DNA of 64,000 nucleotides, from positions 666,438,508-666,502,507 of the forward strand of contig NC_090451.1 of NCBI RefSeq assembly GCF_031143425.1, given 5' to 3'. The DNA comes from Pleurodeles waltl (Eukaryota; Chordata; Amphibia; Caudata; Salamandridae). Under the pieces are notes generated by a model. It ran no database searches. It saw only the letters and a program-made list of their open reading frames with translations, and had not been told where the DNA came from. Numbering within the stretch: the first letter of the stretch is position 1; every line of letters starts with the position of its first letter. The position numbers and the translations under genes were made by a program. This document shows, piece by piece, positions 1-12,286 of this stretch.

Positions 1-1750
1 CTTGACACTGATGGCCACTGAATGGCACTCCAGGGCGCTATATGAGGATGCTGACAGTGAAACACTTTGCTGCCCACCACTGAGTGACGCTAACATACAA
101 GGATGTAACTAGAGGCCACTGAGCCAGATTTCTGGTTAGTGACCCTCCAGCACTGACTGTCCGCCAATCAGTGAAGCATCAGTAGAAGTAGACACTCTCA
201 AACAAGGGACCACCTGTGATCCCCCCGGGACCCTGTGGAGCTACACAACAGCGAGAACAGCGTAACCACAGTGGAGGCTGACCTGCTGGTATGTGCATTG
301 GCAAGTCCCCATGATAGCACTGGGTACTGTTTTTTGGTTTGGTGGTCACCAAAGAATTCCAGAAAGGGCCTGCAACCCTACGAAGTATTTTGCAGGAGTC
401 AATTTATGTAAACTTCCGGCGCTCTGTCTCCCACTCGTCTAGCGTTGTGACCCAAATCTTGATAAGGACACCACCATCATCATTCTCGCACCACACCCAA
501 CACATCTCATCTAGACCTCACTGCAAATACACAACCAAAATGTGGTCAAGATGTCGCACGATACAAGTCAGTCTCACTAGTGGTTTGAAGAGATGCATAA
601 ATGCAATTCCAATTACACCATCCTTGAGCCACATGAATAGTGACCCTACCTTTGAGCACACCCTCCCTGCATCAACAAGCTTTCCCTGACTCCAGGAGCC
701 CATGAAGACACCTGCTCTTGTGCATTCCTTCCTCCAAGACTACTGCCCCTGGAACTATTTTTTTACAGCACACCTGTATCGCTTAGTAGAGTATTCAGTC
801 AGAACTCATGACACAACACTAGATAACAATGGGGTGTCTCTTTCTATGTACAGGCCACATTGTAAGGTCTATGAATGTTGCATTGATTAGCATTTGTCCA
901 TTGGTATTTTTTTTTATTTATTCTACCAGCTTTTTTAAGGTGGCAAAGTTTAAACAAATTGCGAGTTTAAAGTTTCCAAAATCTTTTTGAAGGGAAAAAT
1001 CTGCCAGCCATAATTCTGCGAGACTTCTTTAAAAACACTTTCTTTTGGGAAATAATTGCAAAATCTTTTTGGTGAGAAATTTTGTGAACTTCAGAAGACT
1101 GTCACCTTCCTAAAACTTTGAGACAATTTACAATATGGCAGACCTCCAATTTGTGCTCACACAAACTATATGGGCCGGAGACGTGGTTTTCAATGAAATG
1201 CATAATTGAATGGATCTATGTATCAACGAATGTATTAAAGATGTATATGTTTAAAGAGTTCCTCTGGACTTTGACACTGATTATGCTAAAGAGACAGGAA
1301 GTGCAGGGTGGATGATGAAAGAGGCACGAGATCGAATCTTGACCCTCCCCCTCTCCTATTTTTTACAATGTAGCCACTGATCTGGCACTAAACCTCATAC
1401 CACTATCTAAGTGAAAACTTGACTTTGAGCACAGTTAGCACAGGAAAGTGAAGGAAGCTGCAGAATCCTGAATATTGCGGTACTTGTATGTAGAATTATG
1501 GGTGAGTGGTCAGAACATATAGTATCACCTTAGAAATTTCTACTGTCCAAAAATCCAACTGGATCTAGAAATAAAACCCTGAGCGAGCGAACAATGAATG
1601 AGAAGCTCACGAAATGAACATGAGCACAGTACTATTGGTGTCCCCATATTCGAGTCGGTCATGATATGTATGTATGCATTATGCATGTATCATGCCATTT
1701 ATATGGTCACGCTACCCCTAGGGGTCTCTTGTCTCCACATAAACTATTAT
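1..1750. other. No gene or repeat recognised
   Basis: I see no convincing exon, RNA gene or transposon end here. The open frames are short, lack domain motifs and overlap on both strands. Positions 905-1080 are AT-rich, with a short phrase like aaatctttttg appearing twice, but no clear tandem structure. Confidence 0.4.
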
Positions 1751-1902
1751 GGGCTTGATTCATAAAGACTGCGCAGTAAGCAGGCATGACTTACTCGTGT
1801 AGCACTCGTACTCCTGGCTCACAACTATAATCCAATCCATATCAATAAGTACAACAAGATGGAGTCACAGCTACTCACAGCAAAATTTTTGTGAATCAAG
1901 GT
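1751..1902. mobile_element. Small MITE with inverted ends
   Basis: The left end reads cttgattcataaa at 1754-1766. The right end reads tttttgtgaatcaag at 1886-1900, which is its reverse complement with one mismatch. The element is about 150 bp and has no coding capacity. Such short non-autonomous DNA elements depend on a transposase encoded elsewhere. The superfamily and the target duplication could not be determined. Confidence 0.5.
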
Positions 1903-3924
1903 AATACTTGTTAATGTCGCACAAAGAGGACCATAGGTTTATTGTGACCCTATAAATGCAATCCTACAGGCATAATAGGACATGCTCTTGTTCACTTCCT
2001 ACTACGGTAATCGCTGCATGAAGTTGGGACTCAGCAGTAAGCTGGCTGTAGTAGAAGAAATCACAACATCTTTGTGAAGCTGGAGTAAGCGTGTCTGGGG
2101 TAGGGGAAAGCTTTGCAACCCTTGAAATCAGCTCAAATAGTCATTTGTTGAGCAAGAGAGAGGCCTGGGAGAATTCATAATTTCCAGTTAGATCAACATT
2201 AGGCTATCATAATGAGTAAGGGGAATATTATATATTTTTTTTACCTAGAAAGTGGCTCATTTTCCTTCAAAGCAACTATTTCTGTGCTAAAAAATGAAGT
2301 GACTGACGGTCGCGCTGGGAATAAAATGATTAGAGTATGAATCGTCCACGTGGAGCTCTGTTCTTGTCCACAATTATTCGTTTATAATTAAAATGTGTAT
2401 TCGTTTGTAACAACACAGGATAACAAACGACGCTTCACGTCTTAAATGTATTAGGAGCACCTCAGGTAGTAATGGAAACCAGTGTCTGAAGGGTCTGGAA
2501 CCACCGGGAGCGCTTCGTCTTCTTAGACTGAGCATCGCCAGTGCCAGTGTTCCGGAAATTAAGACAATTATTCATGCTAATGAGTTGGCTGTGTGTATAA
2601 ATCATCAGCGGCTACTTTTCAAAACCGGAAGCCCTCATAATTCAACGTTTAAATCAAAACAAGATGCGAGACAGGATATTTGTCATGCTTCACACAAGAG
2701 GTGTAAAGACAAGTTACACATAAATTCAGGATGTTGGCAATTACTGGGATGGAAAAGGATCTTCGCATGACTCAGAGGTCCCCATTCCTCGAGTTCCCCT
2801 ACATGGTTTCTGCCAGTTTTTGATTCCTGTGTCTGCAAACAGAATACCCATGCATGTGGTCTGAGGGCTCCAAGTAATGGGATGAGACCCAAAGCTGGGA
2901 TGTGTGGTGCAATTGACTACAATAAGTTAACCCCACTTTACTGAGGATAACGACTATCAGCTCGCCTAGACAACAGACCTTTTTACCTGCCCTCTGCCAA
3001 GGAGAATTGCCTACCGGCCACTATAGAGCTTGTTTTTCTAAAATTGGTGAGCCAGTCGTCTTCAACCCAGCGCTTCACTCCATCTATTTGGGACATGGCT
3101 CAAGCATGCGTTTGTAGGTCGTGTATATGCAATAGGGCATGGAGGTACATCTGCTGGAGGTTGGAGAGAGCCAAGCACTCCCAAGATCCTTTCCAGAGGC
3201 GTTTCATGCCATGGGCAAAGTGTGTGAATGCACAAGGCCTCCACCTTCCAAGCAAACACCCTCCAGGAAAGGGGGCTTTCTCTCTTTGCCCTCCATCTAC
3301 TATATTACAGTATCCAAACCTCTCCCTCTCTGCCTACCTCTACCTCCGTCTCTATTGTCTCTATCCAGTATCATCTTCACAATTTTCTGTGTCCCGGGGA
3401 AGATATATTTCAACATCTTTGTGTGACACATTTCAATTTTAACATATAATTTAGTACTGCTTGATTACACATAGGCTTGAGTTAGCAGGAAATATGTCTT
3501 AAAATAAAAAATGTGTTCCATAAAGAGGCCCCCAAAATATGTCTTGTCTGGGTCCCCAAAATCCTAATGATGACCCTGGGCCTTTCTAGTAGACAACACT
3601 CCAGGATTTGGATGGTGTGGGATAGAGGGTTGCATTGAAGTGTAAAGAAATTCCCTGCCCATTTTCTGTTACATTATTTCCTGGAAGTGTCACCCCAACA
3701 GGCTCTGTGGGTATTTAAGTGGGGACACCTCCCCTTATGTGTCCCTGTTTTCAGTCTCTTCTGGCTGGAGACTCCCAACCCCATCCCACCTGCCTTGAGA
3801 GGCTTGGTACTAGATCCAAATTGATCACCACAGGCAGCTGTGTCTTTGACATTTGTTCCTTGATACCAGCTGTGAATTGAGTGAGCTCCAAGCTTTGCAT
3901 GGTGGGCTTGTGTTTTTGTGATCA
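1903..3924. other. Unannotated, no gene recognised
   Basis: No coding domain is recognisable. The overlapping open frames at 3044-3449 lie in pyrimidine-rich sequence and look spurious. Positions 2550-2620 hold closely spaced homeodomain- and POU-like AT motifs, listed separately as a weak conserved-element candidate. Confidence 0.35.
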
Positions 3925-5205
3925 ATCAATCAAACACTCAGATACTTGTATAGCGCTGTTTTTCACCTGTGGGGTCTCAAGGCGCTGCCATGGGCGTGCT
4001 GATCATTCGAAGAGCCGGATCTTGCGATACTTCCTGTATTGCTTCAGCCAGGGGGTCTGTCTGAGGTTGAGTGGGAGCGTGTTCCAGGTCCAAGCTGTGA
4101 GGTAAGAGAAGGATCTGCCTCAAGCTGTGCTCTTTCTGATTCTGGGGATGGTGGCAAGGGTGAGTTGAGAGGATCAAAGTTGTCTGACGGGGCTGTAGAA
4201 AGTCAGGCAGTTGCTGACTTTGTGTGCAGTCTGATATTGTGCATGCCTTGTAGGTGTGTGTCAGTAGCTTGAAGGTGATGCGTTTGTTGACAAGGAGCCA
4301 GTGGAGGCCTCTGAGGTGGGTGGACATATGGCTGTGGCAGTGGATGTCCAGAATGAGTATGACTGCTGCGTTCTGGATTTCTGTAATCTTCTTATAGCTT
4401 CTTTGTGATGCCGGGGTAGACTGTGTTGCCGTAGTCCAGTTTGCTGCTGATCAATGCGTGGGTGACCGTCCTTCCTGTCTCGGTGGGGATCCACTTAAAG
4501 ATCTTCCGGAGGAGACGGAGAGTGTGGAACCATGACAATGAGACATTGTTGACGGGTCATGGATATCGTGGAGTCCAGGATGATGCCCAGGTTACGTGCG
4601 TGGTCGGTGCGGGCATTACCTAGAGTGGTTGGCCACCAGGAGTTGTCCCAGACAGAGGGAGTGGGGCCCAGAACAAAGATCTCTGTTTTGTTTGTGTTGA
4701 GTTTGAGGCAGCTGGCTTTCATCCAGGCGGCGACTGCTCTTATTCCGTTTAGAAAGTTGCTCTTGGATGTTGATGGGTCGTCGGTCAGGGAGAGGATAAG
4801 TTGAGTCTCGTTGGCATAGGAAACAATGCTTAGGCAGTGCTGTCTGATGATTTTAGCGAGTGGAGCCATGTAGATGTTAAAGAGGGTTGGACTTAGTGAG
4901 GAGTCCTGGGGTACTCCACAGCAGGTTTCTTTGGGTGCCGAGGTGAACGGTGGAAGTCTGACACACTGAGTTCTTCCAGTGAGAAAGGCTCGGATCCATT
5001 CCAGTGCCTTGCTGCAGATGCCGGCATCATGGAGTTTGGTGCATAGGGTGGAGTGGGAGACTATAGAAAGCGGCAGAGAGGTTGAGGAGGATGAGGGCGG
5101 CCGCGTCTCCGTGGTCCAGTATACTGCAGATGTCATCGGTGGCTGCGAGGAGGGATATGAAAGATCCCCCAGTGAAGATCCACTAGTCAGTGATCATGGA
5201 GATTG
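3925..5205 (-). mobile_element. 5'-truncated L2/CR1-like LINE
   Basis: Read on the minus strand, this segment holds the C-terminal part of a non-LTR retrotransposon reverse transcriptase followed by a 3' tail. The tail (about 3925-3995) ends in a TGAT/TGATTGAT repeat preceded by an agcgctatacaag phrase, a pattern typical of vertebrate L2-type 3' ends. A C-terminal phrase GLHWLLVNKRITFK lies at about 4270-4305, corresponding to the LHWLPV block conserved in CR1/L2 proteins. The copy is truncated on its 5' side near 5205, so the endonuclease domain is missing, and its frames are interrupted. Confidence 0.75.
4495..5136 (-). pseudogene. L2-like reverse transcriptase fragment
   Basis: This 213-residue open frame is the best-preserved coding part of the L2-like LINE. 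It contains SHSTLCTKLHDAGI, then GVPQDSSLSPTLFNIYM, matching the GVPQGS-LSP-FN block of RT (the usual Gly is Asp here). It then has SYANETQL in the position of the catalytic YADDTQL box, so both catalytic aspartates are substituted. In life this enzyme copies element RNA at a nicked target. This copy cannot be active. It continues with a LNxNKTE phrase typical of the family before the frame shifts towards the LHWL block near 4300. The start methionine is arbitrary because the true frame enters from upstream in another frame. Confidence 0.75.
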
Positions 5206-6479
5206 GAGTGCACCAACTTTGTCCCTGGTGCTGGCGCTGCCCCACGTTCTTCAACAAGGATGTATGCATTAGCACTAGTGGTAGTGAACAAAGACTCCTG
5301 CAACGCCAGCCAAGATGGGGCAAAGCCAATGCCATCCATCTCTCTTGACTGTTTAGGACAACACAACACCACGTCAGCTATCAGTTGCTTACCAGTCTGC
5401 AATGTCATGAAAGGACAGAAAGGTACAGTGCAAGGGTGAGACATCGATGGGAGAAATATAACTTGTGACTATTGAGGTACTAATGAACCCTGAGGGATAG
5501 ACTGGGCCCAAAGAGGTGTTATAGGAACATTTCTCTAATTTCTTCTTGATGACTGATGGGGTACAGGAGCATTTCGTTTTAAATATTATGCCTTTAAAGT
5601 GTTCCAAAAATATCAACAGCCGACATATCAAAAAAGGTAAATATATAAAAATGTAAATGTATATTTACTGTATGTAATTCAGCATCTATGACCTTTATAC
5701 CTTCATAGTATGTTAATAAGGTAAAGCTATGGATACCAGCACATGATCTACCTCCTAGACATTTTGGTTATCAATGTTTTTGTTATAATATTCTTTTAGT
5801 ATGTTGTTATGTCTATGGCTGATGTTCTGACAACTGGAGGGCTAATGTCCTCGTTTGATTTGATAAAAACCACTATATACATTTCCAAGGGTAGCATTCT
5901 AGGTTATTGCTAGCCGTCTCCCCATTTACAGTGATTATTGCACTGATAACCGTGTACCTTTTGATTGACCTTTGCTATTTAGGAAAGTATTGGATGACTT
6001 CTATTGTCTTTTAAACCGAATAAAGATTTATGGAGCTCTATTAGCTGATAATTCAAATCTTATCGAGCTCTGTGTATTTCTACCCCGCACCACCTCGCTG
6101 AGTAAGCCTTGGACTTCTGGACTTCGCCATCCTGGTGGCCAAGCACTAAAGATATGTACTTTGTGCTGAGGTTTGGGTTCACTGGTAAATAAAGGTTCTA
6201 TACCATGAGTGGTAAAAGGCTCTTGTGGTTCAAGTGTAGCCATGTAGCCCCTCACTGCCCACCGCAAGTCATTTTTAGCCAATTATCTACGTCTACTGGT
6301 ATGAAAACAGCAAAATATTGAAATAGTGGTAGGAGATGTTGGTGTTGTAACTAGAGGAAACTTAAACAGAACGTTGTAGAACAGTCTGTAAAAGGCATGG
6401 CCATTTCTGAATTTCAGCTGATGGTGCGTCTCTAGCCTCATTGTTAAGGGTTGGCAGGTTTGAATACAGGCCTAAAGTT
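5206..6479. other. Unannotated, no gene recognised
   Basis: No domain, RNA gene or transposon terminus is recognised. Composition is ordinary and slightly AT-rich from 5600 to 6060. Confidence 0.35.
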
Positions 6480-6968
6480 TTGTCTATGGTTCTTTGTGAG
6501 TGTGCCCATCTCCTGGTTCTTTACAGGACTAGAGTCTCTAATAACCTGGATCAATTATAGGTCCAGAGTCCTGTGAATTGTGGTGCGTATCCTTCTTTGA
6601 AAACAAACCCAGGGTCCTGGCTATGGCAGTTGGCAAGTTTGACCCATTTCAGGATGGATTACACGCATTGCATTGAAAGTGCTTATCCCTCATCAAGTTC
6701 TTTACACCCTCTCTTGTGGAAAAGATGCAACAGCCCAGAGGCATACATGCATCAATGTGTGCGTGATGCCCCTCCAGAATCAAAAGGTATGCCGATGTGT
6801 CTAAAGGCTTTTTCCGGGTTTAGTTAGACATCACTTTTCTTGGATGCAGGTGTGTAGGCATGGTCACTTGGTCTTCTATTACAGGCTCAGTTTCTTATGT
6901 GCAAGGTGTATATGAATGATCTTCTCCAGGCAAACTACATGACTAGAGTGTTTGTGGGTGGTGAGTTG

Positions 6969-6993
6969 GTGTGTGTGTGTGTGTGTGTGTGTG
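6969..6993. repeat. (GT)n microsatellite
   Basis: An uninterrupted run of about 12 GT dinucleotides. Confidence 0.95.
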
Positions 6994-7490
6994 GAATGCA
7001 CTCTGCAGGTGTATACAGATGTGGTCATCTAAATTTTTGGGTTACAGAGAACCGAGTTTGGAGGTGTGTGGAAGTCACCCATTCAAGACTTTTTACAGTC
7101 TCAGAGTACAGACCTTGGCTCCGTCCAGGACTGGCGATACTGCCGGGTTCCCGCCTTTAATGCTGAGTGGGAGCAGAGGACTCGGGGTTCCATTACAGGT
7201 TCAGAGTCTGGGGTATGGTGGTCTGTGACGGGGGAACTCATGGACTTTGATACAATGTGTTCCTTGCTCCCCCAGGTTTGCTTACAGTCACAGGGCCCTC
7301 TGTATGGAGTGGTATTGACATTGCCCTTTTCAGGCTCTAGTACAAGCCCACAGTCTTGTTTACAATGATGCGTAAGCACTGCTTTTACAAGGTGTCATTA
7401 AAATCCAACAGTTTTGTGTATGTTAGTGTCTTGGTCATATGCCTTTTCGGTGTGCCATTCCTAGCCGACAGTCTGTGTGTAACTGTGTGC

Positions 7491-7993
7491 TTACGGTGAC
7501 CAGATTTTGAGGAGCAAAAACCGGGACAGGTCATACATAAAAGAAGGAGTAACGACTTTACACTCACTTTTGTGTCTGGCCTGTCTTGTTTTTTCCATAG
7601 CTTTGTGAAAATGTACCTATACGTGTGTGTGTATATTTATATACACACACACACTAACAAGACTACATATATAAAATTAGCTATGGCTTGACCTCCCACC
7701 CTGCACCCTCAACCCGCCCCCACCCACCTCTCTCTGCTCCCCAGTCCCTCTCTCTGCTGGGAGCAGACAGGGGGCTGTGTTACAGTAACAGATAAATTAC
7801 TGTAATTATTGCATACTTTGTAGGCGTCTGTTAAAGAGAAGAGCATACCTTGAATTTATGCTTCCCTAGATAATCTGACCTTTGTCCTTAAATCCGGGAC
7901 ATTTGATTAAAATTAAGAGAAGCGTCGGGACACCGGGACAGTCCTCTAAAAACCAGGACTCTCTGGGGAAATCCAGGATATCTGGTCACCCTA
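7491..7993. mobile_element. Non-autonomous hAT-like DNA transposon
   Basis: The left end is tacggtgaccagat and the right end is atctggtcaccctat, which are inverted copies with one mismatch. Flanks ctgtgtgc (7483-7490) and atgagtgc (7993-8000) agree at 6 of 8 positions, compatible with an aged 8-bp hAT duplication. Both ends carry ccgggaca-type phrases: near 7525 on the left and at about 7895 and 7935 on the right. No transposase frame is present, so this is a deletion derivative. It sits inside the minisatellite-like field. Confidence 0.65.
7623..7654. repeat. TG/TA/CA palindromic microsatellite
   Basis: A GT run passes through tatatttatata into a CA run, so the tract is self-complementary and could form a cruciform or RNA hairpin. 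It lies inside the hAT-like element. Confidence 0.85.
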
Positions 7994-8400
7994 TGAGTGC
8001 GGCCACTAACTTCTCAAAGTATCACTGAAGACCAACGGTCCTGTATTTGGTGGTGGGTGGGCATTGCCTTTTCCACATTCCATTACAGGCCATCAATCTT
8101 GTTTAGGGTTATGTGCGGTAATTTCCTTTTTTTAAGATGCATTACAGGTCAACATCTTGTTCCTGGTGGTCTGATGCCATTACCCTTTCTCGGTCCCAAT
8201 ACAGTCCCGGTAAATTCTACTGTTCAGGTATCAACCTTTCCAAGTTCTTCAAAAATCCTTCGCCATGTGTACATTAGGGTGTTTGAATTGCTGTTTCCAG
8301 GTTCATTTACACCTCCAGAGTCTTTTAATGGCTCTTGGCGGACATTGCCTTACAGGTTCTGTTGTTCAAAGCACTGATCTTCTTTTCACGATTTCTAAGG

Positions 8401-9486
8401 CATATCCTTCCAAGTTTCGGATCCATACAAAAAAGCTTTACCATAGTATTAAATCATCCAAACCCTCAGATAAATGGCTTTCTAGGTAGTGAATAAGAAA
8501 AAGAATGATTTTCTCCTAGTTAGGTAAAAAGGCACCCCGGTACAGTTGAGATGCTACAAAATATCGCCTGTACTGTGGGAATTGTGCTTAGGTGCAAACT
8601 GTTATGTTTTGTATGCTGGATTTGTAACGTGCTGCTCATCAGCAAAAGAATATCCAGGCGCTCTGTTATGTTGTGAAGTTGTGAAGAGATGTTATTCCCA
8701 AGTATCACTTGTACCCAGCAGGAAGCTAAATTAAACTCAGTTGCAAGAAGTAAGTCACAATGTAGACGCCTCCTCTGAATAGTAAGCCTTAGATTAATGT
8801 TGTAGTCTGATGGATTCTGCAAAAACACTTAACTAGAACAGATTCGGATTAATATGTCTAATGATAAAAAAGTTCCATGTGATTCTAATCCAGATTTGCT
8901 TTATTCAAAAAACAAGATCTTTATCAGATAAACTGCTTTGAAGATACTCTACGAAGTAAGCACTCGGTTTAGGGAAGACAATATCCAGTGAGAAGTTACA
9001 TCCCAAGTCAGCAACAACTATTGCCCATTCCGTGGCTCTGAATATTTTCATCCAGCCCATTATCTAGAAATGACCCTTTGTTTAAAGAGATGACAAGTGC
9101 TTCATCTTTTCAGCCATCTCTATTTTAAGAACATGAGCCAATTTTCATTTGTCAAGAGGCTCTTTCTGAGCCATCACTAAGGCGTAAGACATCTTGCTCA
9201 TGGCTGTTATTGCTTTATGGAGCCATTCTTTTAAGACAGTGGATATAATAAGCTCTGTTATATGAAATACCTGCATTCATGCAGAAGTTATCTTGGGTCA
9301 GAACAAAAATTAAATTAAATTTCCATCTCTTGGGCTTTTTAGATGCTATTTAAAATAAGCATTCAATTGCCATCAAAGTAGCAATGCGAAGCAAGAAATG
9401 TAAGCAATTTTGTAAACAAGAAGACAATTTTAGAATGTTACATCAACAGTAAGAATTCTTGAATTACAACATTTTAATGGAGACAT
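8401..9486. other. Unannotated, no gene recognised
   Basis: No motif-bearing open frame and no repeat boundary is recognised. The sequence is moderately AT-rich and looks single-copy by eye. Confidence 0.35.
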
Positions 9487-9653
9487 GGGGCCTGATTTAG
9501 AGTTTGGAGCATGGGGTTACTCTGTCACAAACGTGACGCATATCCTGTCCGCCGTATTATGATTCCATTATAGCCTAGTGAAATCGCAATACGGCGCAAC
9601 ATCTGTCAGGTTTGTGATGGAGTAACCCATCAGCCAAACTCTAAATCAGGCAC
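9487..9653. mobile_element. Palindromic MITE
   Basis: The left arm (gcctgatttagagtttgg from 9489, then gttactctgtcacaaacgtgac) is mirrored by the right arm (gtttgtgatggagtaaccc, then ccaaactctaaatcaggc ending at about 9651). The centre holds ccgtatta and caatacgg inverted around a tccattatagcctag spacer. It has no coding content. The central cassette resembles that of the MITE at 24283-24472, suggesting related families. Confidence 0.75.
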
Positions 9654-11282
9654 AGAGTCCAATTCAACCATTAGTTCAACATGCACATTTTTAACAACCA
9701 AAATCCTTTCTTATTTTGGTTTACATATCACCTTTAGAAAAAATTGTTCTTGAATAAATTAAGCTTTCTGTGCTACAATATTCCTTCCCTCTGTCTTCTG
9801 TCCAATTGGATTGTGAACCTAGTAGCTGTATTTTTCATCGCACATGCGTAACATCCAGTTGTACAAGCCCATATCCTGCGGTCCCAATGCACTGTAGACC
9901 TGACAGTTGTACATTTCACAGTACACGTTATGTCCAGCAATGGGGGTCAATATATCACATTTTCAAACAGAATGTATTGTGGTAATTGTAGCTATTCCCA
10001 AGGTACTACATTTGCTTACATTTTCCTTCATTGACACCCTTAATATGTATTTTGAGCTGTTTAGAGTTCAGAGCAGGGTGGGATCCTATCATTTGAGAGC
10101 AGGTTCAGCATGATAAATAACATGTTCTTTATAGTGTGCTGCCTACGACAGATTTTTTGCAGTTTCAAAGAGTTGTATGTAATCGATAGTCACCCAAAGC
10201 ATGATGTTCACTTAATTTCCACTGTAAAAGTTAAATGCCTGTGTCCACCTTCACAGGATATGAATAAGATGAATGATAAGGCGGCAGTATTATTTTTAGG
10301 TAAAACACAGCAGACAACATAAACTGTCTGGTTGCGAAAGACCTATTGTTGGCTTACCAAGAATGTATAGTGGACTTAAAGGTCGCACATTCGTTACCAA
10401 AGGTTAGCTTCATTGTCGCTCTCATTTCCTTACGTGTTATTCAAAGACATTGCTTGTCCATTGTGTTCCATCAAATGTTTGCCCCTACCCTGAAGCACAT
10501 CCTCTTTTCTTGACTGGGTGACAAGTGTATTTCCACTGTTCAATTTTAGGAAATTACTTTTTTTTTCTTCTTTTTTTGGTTAAGCACCCCTTTTGTGTTT
10601 GCCAACCATCACCCTCCTGTGCTTCTCCTCCCCTGTTGCTCTCTCGCCTGTGCGTTTCTCAAACGTTCCCCGCACTCTGTGTACAGCATCACCACAAGGT
10701 ACTGGCAAAGCCAACAGGTTCAAAAGGCGAGACTTAGTGTTTTTTGCAAAGCTTATTTCGATTTGTACCACAACCTGGACGGGCAGGTAGCATTGAGGCT
10801 GGATGGGGCTAGAGAAAAGAAAGATTAGAAAATAACAGGAAAGAGAGTGTTTGGGACAGGACCAAAGAAAGGGTTTTGAGAGGGGAGAAAATGGGGGTAA
10901 CAGTAGATAGCATTAGAGGAAAAGGATAGAGAAGGGGAGGGGAAGGAGCAATGGGTTATATAGTTACTGGGGAGGGGAAAAGGGTATTGGTGGGGGCTGG
11001 GTGGACCATGATATGCACAAAGTTCAAAATAAGAAGAGCGGGAAGGGGTGAAGAAAGAATAACAATGAGGATCAAGGAAGAGCCTGGTTGCCTGAGAGGG
11101 TAATGGAGGACTAAAGCATAATCACAATGTTTGGGCAATAAAAGAAACAGAGGTAATGAGGTACAGGGACACAAAGGGGAGAATGCTGGACCAGATATAC
11201 TATTCACTGATCATAAAATACTGGTCGCAATTTGGCAGTGTACTCAACAACCAAGTTCTTTTTTAACTTTAAAAAACACAAA
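9654..11282. other. Unannotated, no gene recognised
   Basis: There is a T-rich patch at 10556-10580 and a purine-rich segment at 10800-11130. No domain, RNA gene or transposon end is seen. Confidence 0.35.
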
Positions 11283-12286
11283 GGGGGTCATTTTGACCTC
11301 GGCGGTCTTTTTTAAAGACCGCCGAGCGGAAGACCGCCATTGGTGGCGGTTTGCCGCTCAGCCTATTATGACCGTTGGCAGCTCTCCGTCCTTTTACGGA
11401 CGGAGAGCCGCCAACAGCCATACTGGCGGGAGGCGGGGATGTGGAGGTTGCTCCACCTCCACCGCCACGCCACAGAACACCACCCAGCGAATCACGTCCT
11501 GTGATTCGCCGTGGCGGTGTTCTGTTGGCATTGTGGTGTCGGCGGAGCTGCCCCCATGGCTCCCGTCCCCTCCCGGAGGATCGTCTGACCAGGTAAGTCG
11601 ATCGTCCGTGAGGGGAGGGGGGTGGGGGGTGTTGTGTGGGTGCATGGGGGTGTGCGTGTGTGTATGTAGAGAGGGGGTGTGAGTGCGTGTATGCCTGCGG
11701 GGTGTTGTGTGTATGGGAATGAGTGCGTGTATGTCTGTGGGTATGTCTGTATGGTTGTGTGCATGTATGTTTGAATGTGGGTGTGCGTGTATGACTGTGT
11801 GTGTGGATGTAGGCATGTATGTCGGCGTGTGTGCGTGTAAGTATGTAGGTGGTGCGGGTATGGGTGAAGTGATGTTGGGGGTCGGGGTGGAGAGGGGGGC
11901 CCTGCCATCTTTGGGAGGTGGCAGGGGTGGAGGGGGGTAGGGAAGGGAGTCGGGGTTGAGGTGAGGGAGACCCCTATCAGTGCCAGGGAAGGAATTCCCT
12001 GGCACTGATAGTGCTTACCGCCATGGATTTCATGGCGGTTCAAACCGCTGGAAATCCACGGCGGTAAGCCGGGTCCAAATACCGCCGGCGGTATAGTGAC
12101 GACCGCCGGGCTGGAGACCCAGGTCTCCAGCCCGGCAGTCGTCTCCGCCCTGGCGGGCGGAATGCAGAACCGGCAGATGACCATGACGGTAACCGCCATG
12201 GTCATGATTCCACAAAGTAAGACCGCCAGCCTGTTGGCGGTCTTACCGCCGGTTCTCCGCCTTCCGCCAGGGTTGTAATGACCTCC
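11283..12286. mobile_element. Hairpin-rich GC element, possibly Harbinger-like
   Basis: The ends are inverted: gggggtcattttgacct at the left, and aatgacctcc at 12277-12286 at the right. Between them lie successive strong hairpins: the ggcggtcttt/aaagaccgcc arms (11301-11325), ctctccgtcc/ggacggagag (11383-11407), tcagtgccaggga/tccctggcactga (11978-12008), and gctggagac/gtctccagc (12110-12134). Others involve the recurring word gaccgcc. A GT-rich low-complexity tract fills 11600-11870. It has no transposase. The salamander Harbinger-like label is inference from remembered newt repeats. The large open frames inside it are artefacts of the GC-rich sequence. Confidence 0.6.

Larger units (their letters stand above)
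6480..8400. repeat. Degenerate minisatellite-like field
   Basis: A phrase close to cattacaggtccagagtcttg recurs at about 6520, 6550, 6880, 7095, 7190, 7280, 7335, 8085, 8140, 8200, 8304 and 8350, often followed by a G/T-rich stretch and preceded by a ccttttc-like stretch. In the clearest parts (8080-8210) the spacing is about 55-62 bp. The field is interrupted by a hAT-like element at 7491-7993. The open frames here are accidental. Confidence 0.45.

Noticed and set aside
11492..12205. 237-residue minus-strand open frame, with other frames overlapping
   Set aside because: It is produced by a GT/CA low-complexity tract and hairpins of a transposon. Its His/Thr repeats are a translation artefact.
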